From Halobaculum limi (GTDB lineage Archaea > Halobacteriota > Halobacteria > Halobacteriales > Haloferacaceae): a stretch of 64,000 nt of DNA. The position numbers and the translations under genes are program-made. Of this stretch, positions 9,401 to 18,540 are shown in pieces. The stretch's first letter is position 1. Each line of letters starts with the position of its first letter. The DNA is taken from contig NZ_CP120468.1 in the NCBI RefSeq assembly GCF_029490015.1, positions 558,001 to 622,000 on the forward strand. The letters are read 5' to 3'. Under the pieces are notes generated by a model that searched no databases, was not told the DNA's origin, and saw only the letters and a program-made list of their open reading frames with translations.

Positions 9401-11620
9401 CGTGTCAACGTCGACCGTCTCGGTGACGGTGGCACTGTTGCCTGCAGCGTCGACGCTCGTCACTTGGACGGTGTAGGTTCCGCTCGGGACTGGTGTGCCG
9501 TCGTCTGTTACGTCCCACGGGACGGTTGCCTCGCCGTCAGCAACCGAGTCGGTCAGCAAGCCTGTGAAGACGTTCGAACCGTCAGGACCGGTAATCGTGA
9601 TCGTCACCGGCGCTTGCGTCAGGAATCCGGGGTTGAGGTTCAGATTCGGCTCCTCAACCGTCAGATCGAGCGTAAGCGGCTGGTTCGGGCTCACTCCATC
9701 CGTACGCGATGGTGTGACCGAGACGTTCGGTGCCGTCCGGTCGACCGTAATGGTGCGCGTGCTCTGTCCGACGTAGTTGCCGAGGTTGTCGACCAGCGCG
9801 ACCGTCACCGTGTGCTCACCCTCCGCGAGCGCAGTCGTGTTCACTGTGAACTGCGTCGTCGAGAGGCCGTCGGTGATCGTCGTCCACGAGCCGTCGTCGA
9901 CGCGGTAGACCGCTCGCTGGATACCATCAGTCGCAGTCACCTCGTACTCAAGCGTCACTTCGCCGTTCACAACCACACCCGAATCAGGCGCGGTGATCGA
10001 CGTGTCGGCGTCAGGGTTGGTCGAGCGGTCGATCGTGACCGTAGTGGGCGACTTGTCGTTGACCGCAAGCGTGTACGGTCCAGCGTCACCGAACCGCTGA
10101 ACAAACGTGACTGTCTCCGTCGAATCGCCGTCGACGGTGATCGTCTCGTTGTCGACCGCGGTTCCGTCGCGATATAGCGTCAGCGTCGTGTTGCCGGCGA
10201 CGTCACCGGTGTTCTCGACGGTCGCGTTCACTGAGATTGCATCAGACGTGAACGCACTCTTCGGCGAGACGGTGTAGGTCGTCGTGAGGTTCGCCGGGTC
10301 AAGCACTTCGACCGTGGTCGGGGGCAGGTCATTCACCGTCACCTCGTACGCTCCGACTGCGAGGCCGCGGGCGAACTCGACGGACTTCGTCTCGCCGCCA
10401 GCAACGGTCACAGTCTCACTACCGACGGCGTCACCGTCGATCACCAGCGAGACGTTTCGGGTTTCAGGCTCATCGCCAGTATTCTGGACTGTGGCATTCA
10501 CGCCGAGCGTCTCATTGGACAGCAAGACGCCGTCGTCGGAGACATTCTCCAGTCCGTACGTGACCGTCACGTTCGCGGGTGCAAGCGCCGTGAACGTCGT
10601 GCTCGCTGTGTCCGTGTTGTCCGCGCCGTCGCGAACGGTGAGGGATACGTCGTACTCACCGGCCTGTGCGGGCGTGAACGTCGTGTTCTCGCCGCTCAGT
10701 TGCGTTTGCGTTCCGTTCGGAGCCGTAACAGTCCAATCGTAGTCAACAACGCCAACATTATCGCTGGAACGGCTCCCGTTAAGCCGAACCGTGCCGCCGA
10801 GCGTGAACTCGCTCCGGTTGAGGTCGAATCCCGCTGTTGGGCTTGTCCGGTCGACGACGGTGACGACTGTGCTCGCGTTGGCGGTGGCGTTGTCATCGTC
10901 GACGACTTCGACTCGGATCGTGTGGTTGCCTGGCTCTCGGAAGCTGACGTCGATGACTGAGCCGTTCCGCTCGGACTGGAACTGGCCGTCGACGTACCAT
11001 CGAAAGGATTCGGTCGTTCCGTCGGCGTCACTGCTGCCGCTGGCGTCGGCGGTGACGGTCTCGTTCACCCCCGGTTCGCCTGGCGTCGTGGTGACGCTCG
11101 CACTCGGCGGCTGATTCACGCCGAGTGATGCACCCGAGGTTGCGGTCACGTCATAACTGTCGCCGGCCTCATCGCCGAGGGCGTTGACTGTCACGCCCAC
11201 ATCGACTTGTCCGGAGGTTTCACCCTCTACCGTAACCGTTGCAAGCGTGGCCGACCCCGTATCGTCGGTGTCAGCCCCGAATGCGGTCAGCGTGATCGAG
11301 GTGTTGTCGTCGTTCGTTGTGACACGTGACTCGAACGGACTTCCCTCGAAGGTGTGGTCGGTGATCCGTGCATTCGAGTTGTCGAGCGCGAACGTCACAT
11401 TGTACGCGCCAACGCCGCCGTCAGCATTGTCAACGACAACGGCGAATGTAGTGGTCTCGTTTGATTCAACAGTCGCCTCGCCAGGCGAGACGCTGACGGT
11501 GGTGCCCCCAGCAGCGGCCGCAGTCGTCGCCGACAGCGGCACCGCAAGCACCGACAGGATCATCAGTGTCGCGAGCACGACCGCACGAACGCGGTCGCCA
11601 CGACTCGGTGTATCAGTCAT
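6416..11620 (-). CDS. Giant PGF-CTERM surface protein with N-terminal cohesin-like domain and Ig/PKD repeats
   Basis: 1734 residues. A signal peptide (~1-38) is followed by a cohesin-like domain (~40-168; SVSPGEATVESNETTTFAVV, GVGAYNVTFALDN, DDTGSATLATVTV). Then come two PKD domains (~170-350), two CARDB domains (~350-530), and a long array of bacterial-Ig/FlgD-like repeats rich in DTTAP/DAAGN motifs, interrupted by a PGF-pre-PGF-like segment. The C-terminal part has a Gly run (~1492-1512), a PGF-pre-PGF domain and a Thr/Ser linker. It ends with a PGF motif, a membrane helix and basic residues, which is the PGF-CTERM signal processed by archaeosortase ArtA and lipid-anchored in haloarchaea. 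Its ATG overlaps the upstream protease stop (TGATG), so the two are co-translated. I infer that it anchors or organises the dockerin-bearing protease at the cell surface. Confidence 0.85.
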   Translation of the reverse strand: MTDTPSRGDRVRAVVLATLMILSVLAVPLSATTAAAAGGTTVSVSPGEATVESNETTTFAVVVDNADGGVGAYNVTFALDNSNARITDHTFEGSPFESRVTTNDDNTSITLTAFGADTDDTGSATLATVTVEGETSGQVDVGVTVNALGDEAGDSYDVTATSGASLGVNQPPSASVTTTPGEPGVNETVTADASGSSDADGTTESFRWYVDGQFQSERNGSVIDVSFREPGNHTIRVEVVDDDNATANASTVVTVVDRTSPTAGFDLNRSEFTLGGTVRLNGSRSSDNVGVVDYDWTVTAPNGTQTQLSGENTTFTPAQAGEYDVSLTVRDGADNTDTASTTFTALAPANVTVTYGLENVSDDGVLLSNETLGVNATVQNTGDEPETRNVSLVIDGDAVGSETVTVAGGETKSVEFARGLAVGAYEVTVNDLPPTTVEVLDPANLTTTYTVSPKSAFTSDAISVNATVENTGDVAGNTTLTLYRDGTAVDNETITVDGDSTETVTFVQRFGDAGPYTLAVNDKSPTTVTIDRSTNPDADTSITAPDSGVVVNGEVTLEYEVTATDGIQRAVYRVDDGSWTTITDGLSTTQFTVNTTALAEGEHTVTVALVDNLGNYVGQSTRTITVDRTAPNVSVTPSRTDGVSPNQPLTLDLTVEEPNLNLNPGFLTQAPVTITITGPDGSNVFTGLLTDSVADGEATVPWDVTDDGTPVPSGTYTVQVTSVDAAGNSATVTETVDVDTDAPDVTVDSVSGGVVRDGTRYANGNSEVVVSGSVTDDESGVSTVTVVARSTTSLSSTETTATVASDGTFSTPLDLSGVPDGNYTVEVVATDAAANTANETASETLSLDTEAPTLGASLGAINASTGRVTVTTDEALPGAPTVTVTLPDGSTKAVTVTDADGDGRYTSTFQLQSNGNYTVEANATDAAGNAAGSQSTTNVVTDVEVDANGTVTIANGQTFIELYTKSDNVSGAVASLTTSSTPLAQLSRDLSGAQFIEGELGDSLSENLSYAKIGIPAATVPESARANVTIRRYNESTGEWEEVGETTVETRDGTEYFVLNVTHFSTYGAVLVDTSDPTIQRVSQDGETFEYDTDTVTVESFYYDQETGINVSAVSVQFDGQPVSNVSSVTANVDDDQLIVNATGLEGTGEHTVTVTVADQAGNVETQTSTFTVEEDTAAPSLSTSVTNETEIAYGASSKQFRVEYADAASGVPATNESVTVSLNGDSINDETIVDDGYVTFTVDDPTPGQTYDFTVSVTDRAGNTETLTRSVSAEADTAAPTLDDTVFTPEPTGTGPATFPSGNSRVTTELRISDALSGVNASAITVTFDDEDVTDTAVITDDKIVYTAYGLENNTTHTLEATLVDQAGEKASVSKTFEIAAADEDVSDGGVKPSLGTISVTPLTDGTVPAGTDSVTITAAYGDADGTVPASGITVMLDGADVTDQASVSGGTVEISLADLTAGDHTIRITVVDDDGLTRERVANFTVASASTGGGGGGGGGGGGGGGGGGSGAKISSIATSSGATVNVRDISMGATPSTTVPGISGAGVTVDRVAFDFTFAAPSFRIEFTPPSTSPQGAPALSNAEGVAYFRADAIGLETSGMDKASMTVSVDNSALPAGASLEDVALYRYHDGEWQALETTANGDGTVTAALPGFSAFAIGVPADDGGQDDTGTATSTPTSTSTSTPDDVNTATATGTDTGGQSTTTTFPGFSSALAVVALLAAALLATRRD
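7080..7143 (-). repeat. Poly-glycine coding tract
   Basis: An imperfect run of CCACC/CCGCC triplets encodes about 20 nearly consecutive glycines just before the PGF-pre-PGF domain of the giant surface protein. It acts as a flexible hinge between the repeat stalk and the membrane-proximal domain. Such triplet runs can change length without breaking the frame. Confidence 0.8.
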
Positions 11621-14600
11621 CAGTTATCCCCTCCATTGAGGGCTGCGAACAGTTTCTGCACGTCAACGACGTTCACCTCACCGTCGCCGTTGAAGTCGAA
11701 GGCGCCGGCGTTCGACTGGACGGCGTCGTTCTTGTAGTGCTTCCAGAGCGTCTGGACGTCCGAGACGGTGAACTCGCCGTCGCCGTTGACGTCCTCGAGT
11801 TTGCTGTCGCCGTCCACGTCAGTCGGCCGGGCGCTGTTGTTGCCGATGGGCGGGACGTCTCCGACTTGCACCGTCGTCGTCGCATTGGCGTCGACGATGT
11901 ACGGGAGGCCGGGCTCGTCACTGATTTCGTTCGGCGTCGCCGTCAGCGTCGTCGACCCGTTCGTGCCGCCAGCGACCGTGACCCGCAGGAGCGGGACAGA
12001 GCCGGTGTCGTTCGTGTCGAGAAGGGCGGCAGTGACCCGAGCGGAGCCGCCGTCGCTCGCGATATCGACGTTGGTCGACCCGCCGTCGGGAACGACCGTC
12101 ACGCCGGTGATGCGTGCCGTCGAGACATTCGCAAGCGAGAGCGTTACATCGAGCGCTCCAACGCCGTTCGTCGCGTTCGCGAGCGTAAGGTTCACCGTCC
12201 GTTCGTCGCCGGTGTTTACCCGAACCGTGCTGGGTTCGAACGTCGTCGAGACGCGGTTGGACACTGTCACACGTGTCCCCGAGAGTGCATTCACACGGAC
12301 TTTGTGGGTGCCGCGGTCGAGCGTTCGCGAGAACGTCACCGTCTCTGTGTCACCGGCAGCGACGGTCACCGTCTCGTTGGCAACGACCTCCTCATCGACG
12401 AACAGGCGCACCGTTTCGGTGTCAGTGGTGTTGCCATTGTTCGTGACTGTCGCCGTCACGTTCACCGGGGAACCGGTCTCGACCTCGGTCGACTCAAGCG
12501 TGTAGTCGACGTCGATGCCGGCCGTCTCGGTGGTGTTGAGTTGCACCCTGACCGTCGTGTCGTTCGTGACAGTCACGTTGCGCGTGCGAGTCTCGTCGAC
12601 GTAGCCGGTCGCGTTGCCGGGTTCAACCTCGATCAGGTAACTCCCGTTGGCTTCGAGACCTCGCTTGCCTCCGATCGTGTAGTAGCCCTGTTCAGACGTG
12701 TTCGCGATGAACCCGAGCGTCGCCGATTCGATGGTCGTCGGATTGATTGTCACGTTTGCGTCGTGGACCGGGTTCCCCGACTCGTCAACAACGCGAACGT
12801 CCAACACGCCAGCAGCGTCAGGGATGGTCTCCGTGCCGACTGAGACGCTCCCACTTCCAACTGTGACGTTCGTGGGGACGTAGAGGTCGGTCACGCCGTC
12901 ACGTGGGAAGAACACGCTGGTAGAGTCGTTCTGCTGCACGTACCCGATACGGTACGTCGCATTACCTGGGACGACCGTGGAGAAGTTCCCGGTGGCATTC
13001 GTCTCGGTCGGATCAAACACTCCTGGGCCGTTGACGACCGCGAAGTCACCGCTGAGGCCGTCGCCGCGTTCGTCGACGAGCTGTCCGGAGATGGTCGTTT
13101 CCTCGTTGAGGACGATGGTTGCGTTCGTCCGGTTCTGGACGTCAAACTCTTTCACCGTCTCCAGATACGGGCCGGTCGCCGGAATACGAATCTGGAGCGT
13201 GCCGTTCGCTTCGACCCCGGGCGAGTCAGCGTATTCGAGGACGACCTCGCCATCGGCGTTCGTGTAGCCGGGGTGGTGGCCGGTCGCATCACCGTTCACC
13301 GGCATCACGTCGATGTCGGAGACGGAGACGGGATTGCCGTTTGAATCGACCACGGTGATGTTGATCAGATGTCCCTCCGGAACCGTCCGGGTTCCTAGAT
13401 CGACGTCAGATCCATTCGTATCGAACTCGGTGAATGCGTAGAGGTCGGCACGCCCGTCTTTCGGGAAGTTGGGCGTGGTGTCGCTGAAGTCGGTCTGTTT
13501 GTACGCAAGTTCGTACCCAGTCGAGTTCGGTTCGACCTTCAGCGTGTACGTCCCGTCCTCGTTCGTCTGAACCTCGTTCTCTCGGAAGTTGTCACCGAAC
13601 GTTTCGATGGTCTGACCAGAGACGTTCGAGCCATCGGCGTACTTCAGCCGACCGCTTGCGTTGATCAGATTCAGATCGCGTTCAACCTGTTCGTAACCGC
13701 CATCAACGTACGTCTCGCTGGTGTTCGCCGTCGCGACGCCGACCGTGTAGTCGAGGTACGCGTCAGCGGAGCCTTCAGGCACGTCGGGTGTGACCTCGAA
13801 CGTCACCGTCCCGTCAGGGTCGGTTGTTCCAACCTTCACCCCGCCGGGCATCTCGCTGGGAACGTTCGCCTCGTAACTGCGGTTCTCGAAGGTGTCCACC
13901 TGATAGCGCCACACGACGGCCGCGCCCTCGACCGGGTCGCCATTGCGGTCGGTGACGTTCACCGTGACCGTCGTTGATACATCATCGGCAAAGCCGCCGT
14001 TGACAGTCGTCTCGGCGGAGACGCCCTCAGCGTCCGCCCAGTCGACCCAGAACGTGTTGTCGTCCATACTTCGCGTTCGGGTCGTCATCTCGTACTCCGC
14101 GTACTCGTCGGACGCGGGTGGCGTCGAGTCGGTGAAATTCCGCGTGATAGACTCGTTGGATCCGGGGTCGACGAACCCGACGAACACGTCATCGTTGGAC
14201 TCGTAGTCGCCCTGGTTCACGATCACCAGTGTGCGCTGCCCCGGAACTGGATCGTACGTGTCGTTGCGGTAGTCGATCCGCGTGCGGAGCGTCCCGTCGT
14301 CGTACCGAATATCCGGTAGCGGTTCGACCACCCCACCGGATCCAGAGGCACGGGAGATGTCCGGGTAGAGGAACTCGTCTTCCGTGATGGCCGTCCCGTC
14401 TGGCTGAGAGAGATTCCGGACGACTGCGTACACCTGTTGTTCGCGCTCGTCGAAGGATGCGTTCACCCAGTCTGTGTCGGGCGCGTCGACCGTGACGGTC
14501 GTGTACCCGTTGGCGTCGGTCGTCACCTCGTACACGTCGCCGCCGTCGGTGTAGACGTTCACCGTGGCGTTATCGACGTAACTGTCGGTCTCGTAGTCGT

Positions 14601-17600
14601 ACAGTCGGACGTTGATATCGTACGTGTCGTTGGGAACGCGGTAGTCACCCTCAACGTGAGACCCCCAACTGTCGTACGTGAACAGCCCGTACCGCTGTCC
14701 AGTGTCCTCCTGCGGGTCCGTCCGGTTGTCGTAGTACTGTGAGGACCGCCCCTCGATAGCGACGACCGACAGTCCGCTGTAGTCCTCCGACGTGGACGAT
14801 TTCGCTTCCACGATGCCGAAGCGTGCATCGATGGGCGACTCCGCGGTGAACGTCCCGACGCCGTTGGCGACGGGGTCGGCCGTCCCGGTGACGACCGTCG
14901 TCGCGGTTCGCGACGTCGAGATGTTCTCAAGTGCCTCACGGATCTCGCGTTTGTCTCGGTCGGTCAGCCGAACCGACGAGTCGTCGCCAGTGCGTGCGGC
15001 CCGTCGGACCTGCTTCAGCCGCGTGAGTGTGTCAGTGGGCAGGTTGTTCGACAGCGACGCGACCGTCCGGTCGGTGATCCACGTCACCCGGTAGTCGGCG
15101 CTGGCGTTCACCGGCCCCTCACCGTAGGTGGTGTGCTGGAAGCTGACGGTCGTGGACCCGCCGGGGGCGACAGTCATCACCTCTGGACCAAGTTGAGTGT
15201 AGGCGTCCTCGCTAGAGACGATGTTGAGGTCGCCGACAGAGGCGTACTCCGTCGCGTTCGAAAAGTTCGACGACAGCGCGAGCCGGATATCGAGGTGGTC
15301 GTCGCTCTCGTCGAGTGACGTCTGCGAAAGGTCCACAGTGAACGTGACCACGCCATCAGCAACCTGGAGATCGTCGAACACGATCGGCTCCCCGGAGTGG
15401 CTGCCAACCTCGGCGGAAGCGGGTCCGTCGTACGGCGTCATATTGCCGTCGTCGCTGTACACCGGGACGTTGACCGTCACCGTCGAGTTGGCCTCGACCT
15501 CGTAGTCACGATATTCAGCCACGTGGTTCGGGAACTCGCTGAACCCGCTGTCGACGATGCAGTACTCGATACAAGCATCACTGAGGTCGTACGGTTGAGT
15601 GACCGAATTCCCACGGTCGTCGGACACCCGGACGTCGTAGTAGCCGAGTCCGACGGAGAAGTTGTGAATCGCGCGTCCCTGACTGTCGGTCAGCGTGGTC
15701 GCGTTCGCGACCACGGCGCCGGAATCGTTCATCACCTCGAAGGTGATGGGAACGCCGCTTACCGGCTGGCCGGCGGAGGCGTTCCACGCGATACCGAGTG
15801 CCTTCAGGTTCCGATCGGAGACGTTCTCGCTGAGTTGCCCCGAGTTCGGGAAGCGGTCGGTGTCGGTGCTCGAGTCGAGCGTCCGCGAGACGATGTGGTA
15901 CTCTGCGGGCCCGGTGTTCTCGAACGGTCCAGCGTAGATGTCGAGGTACATCTCCACCAACTGCTTCGACTGCGTACCGTCGTACACGGAGAAGTTGTCC
16001 GCGTGCTCGTATGCGTCCGCGCTCGCGTTATATCGCTGTTCGTCGATGTAGAGGCTGAACGACGACCCGTCGAACGTCCGGTTGAGGACCGCGCGGAAGT
16101 CCGCGCCGCCCTGTGCCAGATCGCCTGTGGAGTCGTTACTGTCGGCGTCGATGTAGACGGTGAACGACCCGTTGTACGTTCCCTCGCCTGCGAGGGCGAT
16201 CTCGATCTCGTCGTTGACGATCTTCCGACTGGTGTACCGCAGGTCTGGCGCGTTACTGGCGTCACCCGCCGGGTCCGTCGCTGGGTCGAGTTCGAGGTTG
16301 ACGTACGTCTCGCCGGTGTCGCCGATGCCCGCGAACAGTTCCCGCGAATCCACGTTGGTGGGGGAAGCCGAGAGCACCGAGGCGTTTGTGCTGTTGACCG
16401 CCGCCCACGCGTCAAGCATTCCCGCGCCCGCTGCGTTCGCCGGAGCGGGTACTTCCTGGGCGCTCGCGGTGAGCGTGTCGCGGACCTCGGTGTTGCTCAT
16501 CGTCGAGTCGGCGTCGAGCATTAGTGCGATGGTCCCCGAAACGTGCGGGGTGGCCATCGACGTGCCGGAGTACCCGACGTATCCCCCGCCCGCGTCCGCT
16601 GAGATGACGTCGGTGCCGGGGGCGATGATCGTCACGCCCTGGCGCTTGTCGGCACCGTATCCGACTGGACCGCGACTGGAGAACGGTGCGACTGCCTGCG
16701 AGCGGTACTCGGACGCGCCAACGGTGATTGCACCTTCGGCGGCGCCGGGACTGCCAACGCTGCGGTCGCCGAAGACATACCCTGAGTTACCCGCCGCGAT
16801 GACCGGGAGCACGTCGTTGCTCTCGGCGAGGCTCGTCACCGACTTCGACAGTTCGTCGGAGCCGTTCGACGGGTACACCGGAACCGCAGTATAGTTGTAC
16901 GTGACGTTCACGTCGTTGCTGTTCTGTACCTCGAGCGACCAGTTGCCGGTCGTCGAGATTGTGCCGCTACTCGGCTTGTACTTGCGGAAGATGAGCCCGT
17001 CAGGGACCTCGCCGCTCCCGAACGCCCAGCCAGCGGAGTATCGGTCAAGCGCCACCTCACCGTTCGGATTGCGGAAGGCGACGGAGGCGTTGTCGAGTGC
17101 CGCTGCCGCCTCGCTGGCGTTGACCGTCGACCCGTTGACCGCGACTGGTTCGACGATGACCATCACGTACGACGCCTCGTACCCAGATTCGTTGAAGTTC
17201 TGATACGCCGAGTCAGCGTCGCTGTACAGCGTCACGTCGTGGCTCGCCGAACTACCGCTTTCGACGGTCTGTGTTCCCGTGTACGAGTCCGTCAGCGGCG
17301 ACAGTCCCAGACTAGCGGAGATGACATCGGCGTCGTTCTCCGCGCTCCACTCAAACGCCGAGAGGATCCACGAGAGGCGACCACTCCCCTGGCTGTCGAG
17401 CGCTCGGGCATCGAAGAGGTTCGCGTCAGGGGCGACGCCGACCGCTTGGTCGGCGTCACGTCGGCCGGCGACTGTCGCGGCGACGTGGGTGCCGTGGCCG
17501 TCGGGGTCTTGTAGGTCTGTGAGGTTCTCGTCGGTGAAGTCTTTCTCCGTCGTGACCTGCCCCTGCAGCGCTGGATGTGTGTCGTCGATACCGGAATCGA

Positions 17601-18318
17601 CGACGCTGACGTTGACGCCCGCGCCGGTGACGCCGCGGTCTTGTACGGCGTCTGCACCGACGTACTCGGTCCCCCAGGCGCTCTGACTGCTGGCGTCACG
17701 TTCGATTCCGGCGGGCGACGTGGTCGTGTTGTACTTTGAGAGGATGCGGTCGAGCGCCGGAACGCCCGTTCCGCCGTCAGCCGCCGTTACCTTCCGGTCG
17801 TAGACGATGCGTTCGACGTTCGGGAGGGCCGCGAGGTCACGGATTGTCTCCCCATCAGCGCTGACCGCGAGCGCGTTCCGTGCCCAGAACGTCCGCAGAT
17901 CAGACGCGGAGCCATCGGCACGGCGCTCTCGGATGAGATCACGAGCACGCTCCTGTTCGCTGTTTGCCAGCGATTTCATCTGTGAACGCGACTCGGCCGG
18001 CGACATCCCGCCGAGTTGGAACGCTTCCTGCGGTTGCGTATCAAAGACGACGAGAATGGGAACTGGGTCGTCAGTCGCGTCGAGTCGGTAGGAGACTCCG
18101 GGACCGATACTCGCCGAAGAACTGTCCGACGAGCGGTCAGCTGATTGCGTGGAACCATCACCGAGATCCGGTGGTGGAGAGTCAGTTGACGGAGCGGTCA
18201 CCGACGATGGAGTGTCTGCCGGTGATTGTCCGCCGACTGCGGCGCCGACCGGAACTGCGACCGTCGACACCAGCATCAAAACCGTCAGAAAAAGTGCAGC
18301 AATGCGTCGATCTCTCAT
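11620..18318 (-). CDS. Secreted subtilisin-family (S8) protease with C-terminal CARDB, cohesin-like and dockerin modules
   Basis: 2232 residues, far longer than ordinary halolysins (about 400-530). Signal peptide ~1-30; an inhibitor-like propeptide follows to ~200. The catalytic domain has Asp241 (VVDSG), His275 (DGHGTHVA), oxyanion Asn511 (AAGNSG) and Ser587 (GTSMATPHVSG), so it should be active. An insertion of ~145 residues (~340-485) separates His from Asn. After it come mixed beta-sandwich regions, CarboxypepD-reg-like repeats (e.g. INITVVDSNGNPVSVSDI), a CARDB domain (~1920-2005), a cohesin-like domain (~2010-2155) and a dockerin with two Ca-binding repeats (DVNGDGEFTVSDV, DFNGDGEVNVVDV) at the C-terminus. 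The stop overlaps the downstream cohesin-protein start. It probably digests extracellular protein while held at the surface. Domain limits are approximate. Confidence 0.88.
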   Translation of the reverse strand: MRDRRIAALFLTVLMLVSTVAVPVGAAVGGQSPADTPSSVTAPSTDSPPPDLGDGSTQSADRSSDSSSASIGPGVSYRLDATDDPVPILVVFDTQPQEAFQLGGMSPAESRSQMKSLANSEQERARDLIRERRADGSASDLRTFWARNALAVSADGETIRDLAALPNVERIVYDRKVTAADGGTGVPALDRILSKYNTTTSPAGIERDASSQSAWGTEYVGADAVQDRGVTGAGVNVSVVDSGIDDTHPALQGQVTTEKDFTDENLTDLQDPDGHGTHVAATVAGRRDADQAVGVAPDANLFDARALDSQGSGRLSWILSAFEWSAENDADVISASLGLSPLTDSYTGTQTVESGSSASHDVTLYSDADSAYQNFNESGYEASYVMVIVEPVAVNGSTVNASEAAAALDNASVAFRNPNGEVALDRYSAGWAFGSGEVPDGLIFRKYKPSSGTISTTGNWSLEVQNSNDVNVTYNYTAVPVYPSNGSDELSKSVTSLAESNDVLPVIAAGNSGYVFGDRSVGSPGAAEGAITVGASEYRSQAVAPFSSRGPVGYGADKRQGVTIIAPGTDVISADAGGGYVGYSGTSMATPHVSGTIALMLDADSTMSNTEVRDTLTASAQEVPAPANAAGAGMLDAWAAVNSTNASVLSASPTNVDSRELFAGIGDTGETYVNLELDPATDPAGDASNAPDLRYTSRKIVNDEIEIALAGEGTYNGSFTVYIDADSNDSTGDLAQGGADFRAVLNRTFDGSSFSLYIDEQRYNASADAYEHADNFSVYDGTQSKQLVEMYLDIYAGPFENTGPAEYHIVSRTLDSSTDTDRFPNSGQLSENVSDRNLKALGIAWNASAGQPVSGVPITFEVMNDSGAVVANATTLTDSQGRAIHNFSVGLGYYDVRVSDDRGNSVTQPYDLSDACIEYCIVDSGFSEFPNHVAEYRDYEVEANSTVTVNVPVYSDDGNMTPYDGPASAEVGSHSGEPIVFDDLQVADGVVTFTVDLSQTSLDESDDHLDIRLALSSNFSNATEYASVGDLNIVSSEDAYTQLGPEVMTVAPGGSTTVSFQHTTYGEGPVNASADYRVTWITDRTVASLSNNLPTDTLTRLKQVRRAARTGDDSSVRLTDRDKREIREALENISTSRTATTVVTGTADPVANGVGTFTAESPIDARFGIVEAKSSTSEDYSGLSVVAIEGRSSQYYDNRTDPQEDTGQRYGLFTYDSWGSHVEGDYRVPNDTYDINVRLYDYETDSYVDNATVNVYTDGGDVYEVTTDANGYTTVTVDAPDTDWVNASFDEREQQVYAVVRNLSQPDGTAITEDEFLYPDISRASGSGGVVEPLPDIRYDDGTLRTRIDYRNDTYDPVPGQRTLVIVNQGDYESNDDVFVGFVDPGSNESITRNFTDSTPPASDEYAEYEMTTRTRSMDDNTFWVDWADAEGVSAETTVNGGFADDVSTTVTVNVTDRNGDPVEGAAVVWRYQVDTFENRSYEANVPSEMPGGVKVGTTDPDGTVTFEVTPDVPEGSADAYLDYTVGVATANTSETYVDGGYEQVERDLNLINASGRLKYADGSNVSGQTIETFGDNFRENEVQTNEDGTYTLKVEPNSTGYELAYKQTDFSDTTPNFPKDGRADLYAFTEFDTNGSDVDLGTRTVPEGHLINITVVDSNGNPVSVSDIDVMPVNGDATGHHPGYTNADGEVVLEYADSPGVEANGTLQIRIPATGPYLETVKEFDVQNRTNATIVLNEETTISGQLVDERGDGLSGDFAVVNGPGVFDPTETNATGNFSTVVPGNATYRIGYVQQNDSTSVFFPRDGVTDLYVPTNVTVGSGSVSVGTETIPDAAGVLDVRVVDESGNPVHDANVTINPTTIESATLGFIANTSEQGYYTIGGKRGLEANGSYLIEVEPGNATGYVDETRTRNVTVTNDTTVRVQLNTTETAGIDVDYTLESTEVETGSPVNVTATVTNNGNTTDTETVRLFVDEEVVANETVTVAAGDTETVTFSRTLDRGTHKVRVNALSGTRVTVSNRVSTTFEPSTVRVNTGDERTVNLTLANATNGVGALDVTLSLANVSTARITGVTVVPDGGSTNVDIASDGGSARVTAALLDTNDTGSVPLLRVTVAGGTNGSTTLTATPNEISDEPGLPYIVDANATTTVQVGDVPPIGNNSARPTDVDGDSKLEDVNGDGEFTVSDVQTLWKHYKNDAVQSNAGAFDFNGDGEVNVVDVQKLFAALNGGDN

Positions 18319-18540
18319 CTGGATTGCCCTCTAGATAGAGTCGGATGGATACAAGATCTATCGCTATCAATACCGATTACTGTCATACAGCACCGTGTTA
18401 ACCAAGATATATTAAAACTACAGTAAAGTGGTAATTCATCTTGGAGATGATTTATCTCAGATATGAGCGTATTTTAATTGGAATCTGCTGATACTGATCG
18501 GAATTATTCGATAGCATACACTATCGTAGCCTTGTTACTA
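18319..18540. other. AT-rich intergenic stretch with three inverted repeats
   Basis: A 220-base gap much richer in A+T than its surroundings, upstream of the giant protease. Inverted repeats are CCAAGAT/ATCTTGG (18402-18408 and 18438-18444), GAGAT/ATCTC (18444-18448 and 18454-18458) and CGATAG/CTATCG (18509-18514 and 18521-18526). The complement of 18401-18420 contains TTTTAATATATC, a possible TATA box for the protease with a leader of ~60 bases or more. No protein is visible here. Some of it may belong to the decayed insertion element to its right. Confidence 0.55.

Noticed and set aside
6429-11639. Many plus-strand frames antisense to the giant surface protein
   Set aside because: They are complements of the Thr/Val/Asp-rich repeats. 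None has a promoter, start context or domain.
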